In this document: one piece after another, positions 63,080 to 64,000 of the stretch
How the letters are laid out: every line of letters begins with the position of its first letter
Numbering within the stretch: position 1 is the first letter of the stretch
Source of the DNA: Polyodon spathula
Lineage: Eukaryota; Chordata; Actinopteri; Acipenseriformes; Polyodontidae
NCBI RefSeq assembly: GCF_017654505.1
Contig: NC_054537.1
Coordinates: 66,756,645-66,820,644, forward strand
Direction: 5' to 3'
Length of the DNA: 64,000 bases
Position numbers and translations under genes: made by a program
Notes under the pieces: model-generated
The model's database searches: none
What the model saw: only the letters and a program-made list of their open reading frames with translations
Told to the model about the DNA's origin: nothing

Positions 63080-63571
63080 ATATGGCAGGGGGAGGGTCAA
63101 ATTTCTCCCCTGCCTAAAAACATGTGAAAATGTACGTTTTGTTTGATTTAATTGCTTTTGTTTAATGTGTTTGTTTAATTGTATTAATTCTGTTAATTGT
63201 TTTATTGTTAATTATCCACTGCACCTGGCTATCATTGTAAATTAGAGCCAGGTCCAGGGTATTTAAGGAAAGCAGCCAGTTTGCTCAGAACTGTGTGTGG
63301 CTGTACAGAGAGGAGCTCGGTGTTATGGTGAGGTAAAAACCTGTATTAGAGCTTGTTTTGGTGTTATATGTCAGGTAAACAGCTTAGCTGTCCTGCGTGT
63401 TAGTCAGGGACCTGCGTACATTTAGTTAGTGCTCAATGAGAGCTAGGTTTTTGTTTGTTGGTTTGATTTATTTTTTAATAAAAGTGCACGAAAGCATTTT
63501 AAAAATCAAGCTTTTATTTCTGGGTCACATTCTTAAAGGGGCACAAACCCCTACGATCTACAGCCAAACTG

Positions 63572-63572
<1 letters not shown>
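63080..63572 (+). repeat. LTR-like dispersed element, copy B
   Basis: This is the opposite-strand relative of 53608-54085. TATTTAA lies at 63260-63266, then a GC-richer stretch with GAGGAGCTCGGTGTTATGG, then AATAAA at 63477-63482 followed by AAGTGCACGAAAG. The end again meets a TA microsatellite. There is no long open frame. It could be a solo LTR or a non-autonomous retroelement. Confidence 0.6.

Positions 63573-63573
<1 letters not shown>

Positions 63574-63625
<52 letters not shown>
63574..63625. repeat. (TA)n between LTR-like copy B and a Tc1 end
   Basis: A pure TA run of about 26 units. It directly precedes the Tc1-like terminal repeat at 63624. Confidence 0.95.
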
Positions 63626-63629
<4 letters not shown>

Positions 63630-64000
63630 CAGTCAAAAGTTTGAGTACACCTGCTTGAAACCAGTTTTTTCATGATTATATATGCTTTTAACTGTATAAA
63701 CGTGTCTATAAACACTTAATACTACATTATATGATACGTGTACTTATATAAGCTGATAATCCTAAGTGAATTGCATTCAAAAATTTCATTTTTAAGTGAA
63801 AATGTAAATCTTGTCAATTTCAATGGAATGGTCACCCAAAGCAAGGGGATTTCAGTCTGAAGCTCAAGTCAGTTAAAAGTCTGAAATGTGTATAACACGG
63901 TGTTAGAACACTGGCCTAAGTGTAAACGTGTCTTTGTTAGATGTTCTCTGAGTTAACTAGCATGTTGCCTAATTAACCTTTTGTCACCAATTATTGTTAA
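63624..64000 (+). mobile_element. Tc1-like element left end, cut by window
   Basis: The sequence AGTACCAGTCAAAAGTTTGA right after a TA repeat is a classic Tc1/mariner terminal repeat in fish (CAGTACCAGTCAAAAG form). The following 370 bp include AAATGTGTATAACACGGTGT and contain no recognisable transposase frame before the window ends. The right end is outside, so completeness is unknown. Confidence 0.7.

Larger units (their letters stand above)
8925..64000 (-). other. Giant FHOD3 intron upstream of the 68-nt exon
   Basis: The exon that should precede 8857-8924 ends in phase 1 and encodes a segment near RTQLSVRV and a final Glu. I found no match for it, so this whole 55 kb reads as one intron that continues past the right edge. 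Large early introns are a known property of FHOD3 in mammals. The repeats listed separately occupy a good part of it. A diverged or very short exon could have been missed by eye. Confidence 0.7.

Noticed and set aside
1..64000. CRISPR arrays, operons, phage or bacterial systems
   Set aside because: There are no regular spacer arrays, no ribosome-binding sites before long genes and no dense coding. The sequence is vertebrate intron with spliced exons and eukaryotic transposons.

Overview
The window is vertebrate nuclear DNA, AT-rich and full of repeats. It is most likely from a ray-finned fish. The reasons are two exons of a vertebrate formin gene, Tc1, Harbinger and hAT DNA transposons, CR1- and L2-like LINE ends, tRNA-derived SINEs, and long AT and ATT microsatellites. 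The SINE and CR1 tails look to me like those of sturgeon and paddlefish. That is recollection, not a search.

The only host gene I can support is a FHOD3-type formin on the minus strand. Two short exons with correct splice sites lie at 8857-8924 and 3499-3604. They join in frame and encode the start of the FH3/DID armadillo region, the N-terminal regulatory part of this actin-assembly protein. The previous exon (towards higher coordinates) was not found in the remaining 55 kb, and the next one (towards lower coordinates) lies before base 1. Almost the whole window is therefore intronic, which explains why it has many open frames but no other gene.

Layout: 1-360 is a SINE. 391-31000 is intron with microsatellites, tandem duplications, a CR1 fragment at 25.4 kb and a small CRE/CCAAT/TATA cluster at 23.7 kb. 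31.4-32.4 kb is a decayed Harbinger element with a striking palindrome. 40.5-45.1 kb holds a SINE, an L2-like LINE tail, a hAT-like end and an unclassified repeat with a terminal hairpin. 47.2-54.3 kb is a transposon cluster: a full-length inactive Tc1, an LTR-like element, two LINE fragments, and a second Tc1 with a duplicated left end. 59.0 kb is a second SINE copy. 63.1-64 kb holds an LTR-like copy, a TA repeat and the end of a third Tc1-like element.

I found no bacterial-type system, operon or CRISPR array. The points most worth checking are the FHOD3 identification, a possible 39-nt cassette exon at 22.7 kb, the promoter-like cluster at 23.7 kb and the rearranged Tc1 at 52 kb.
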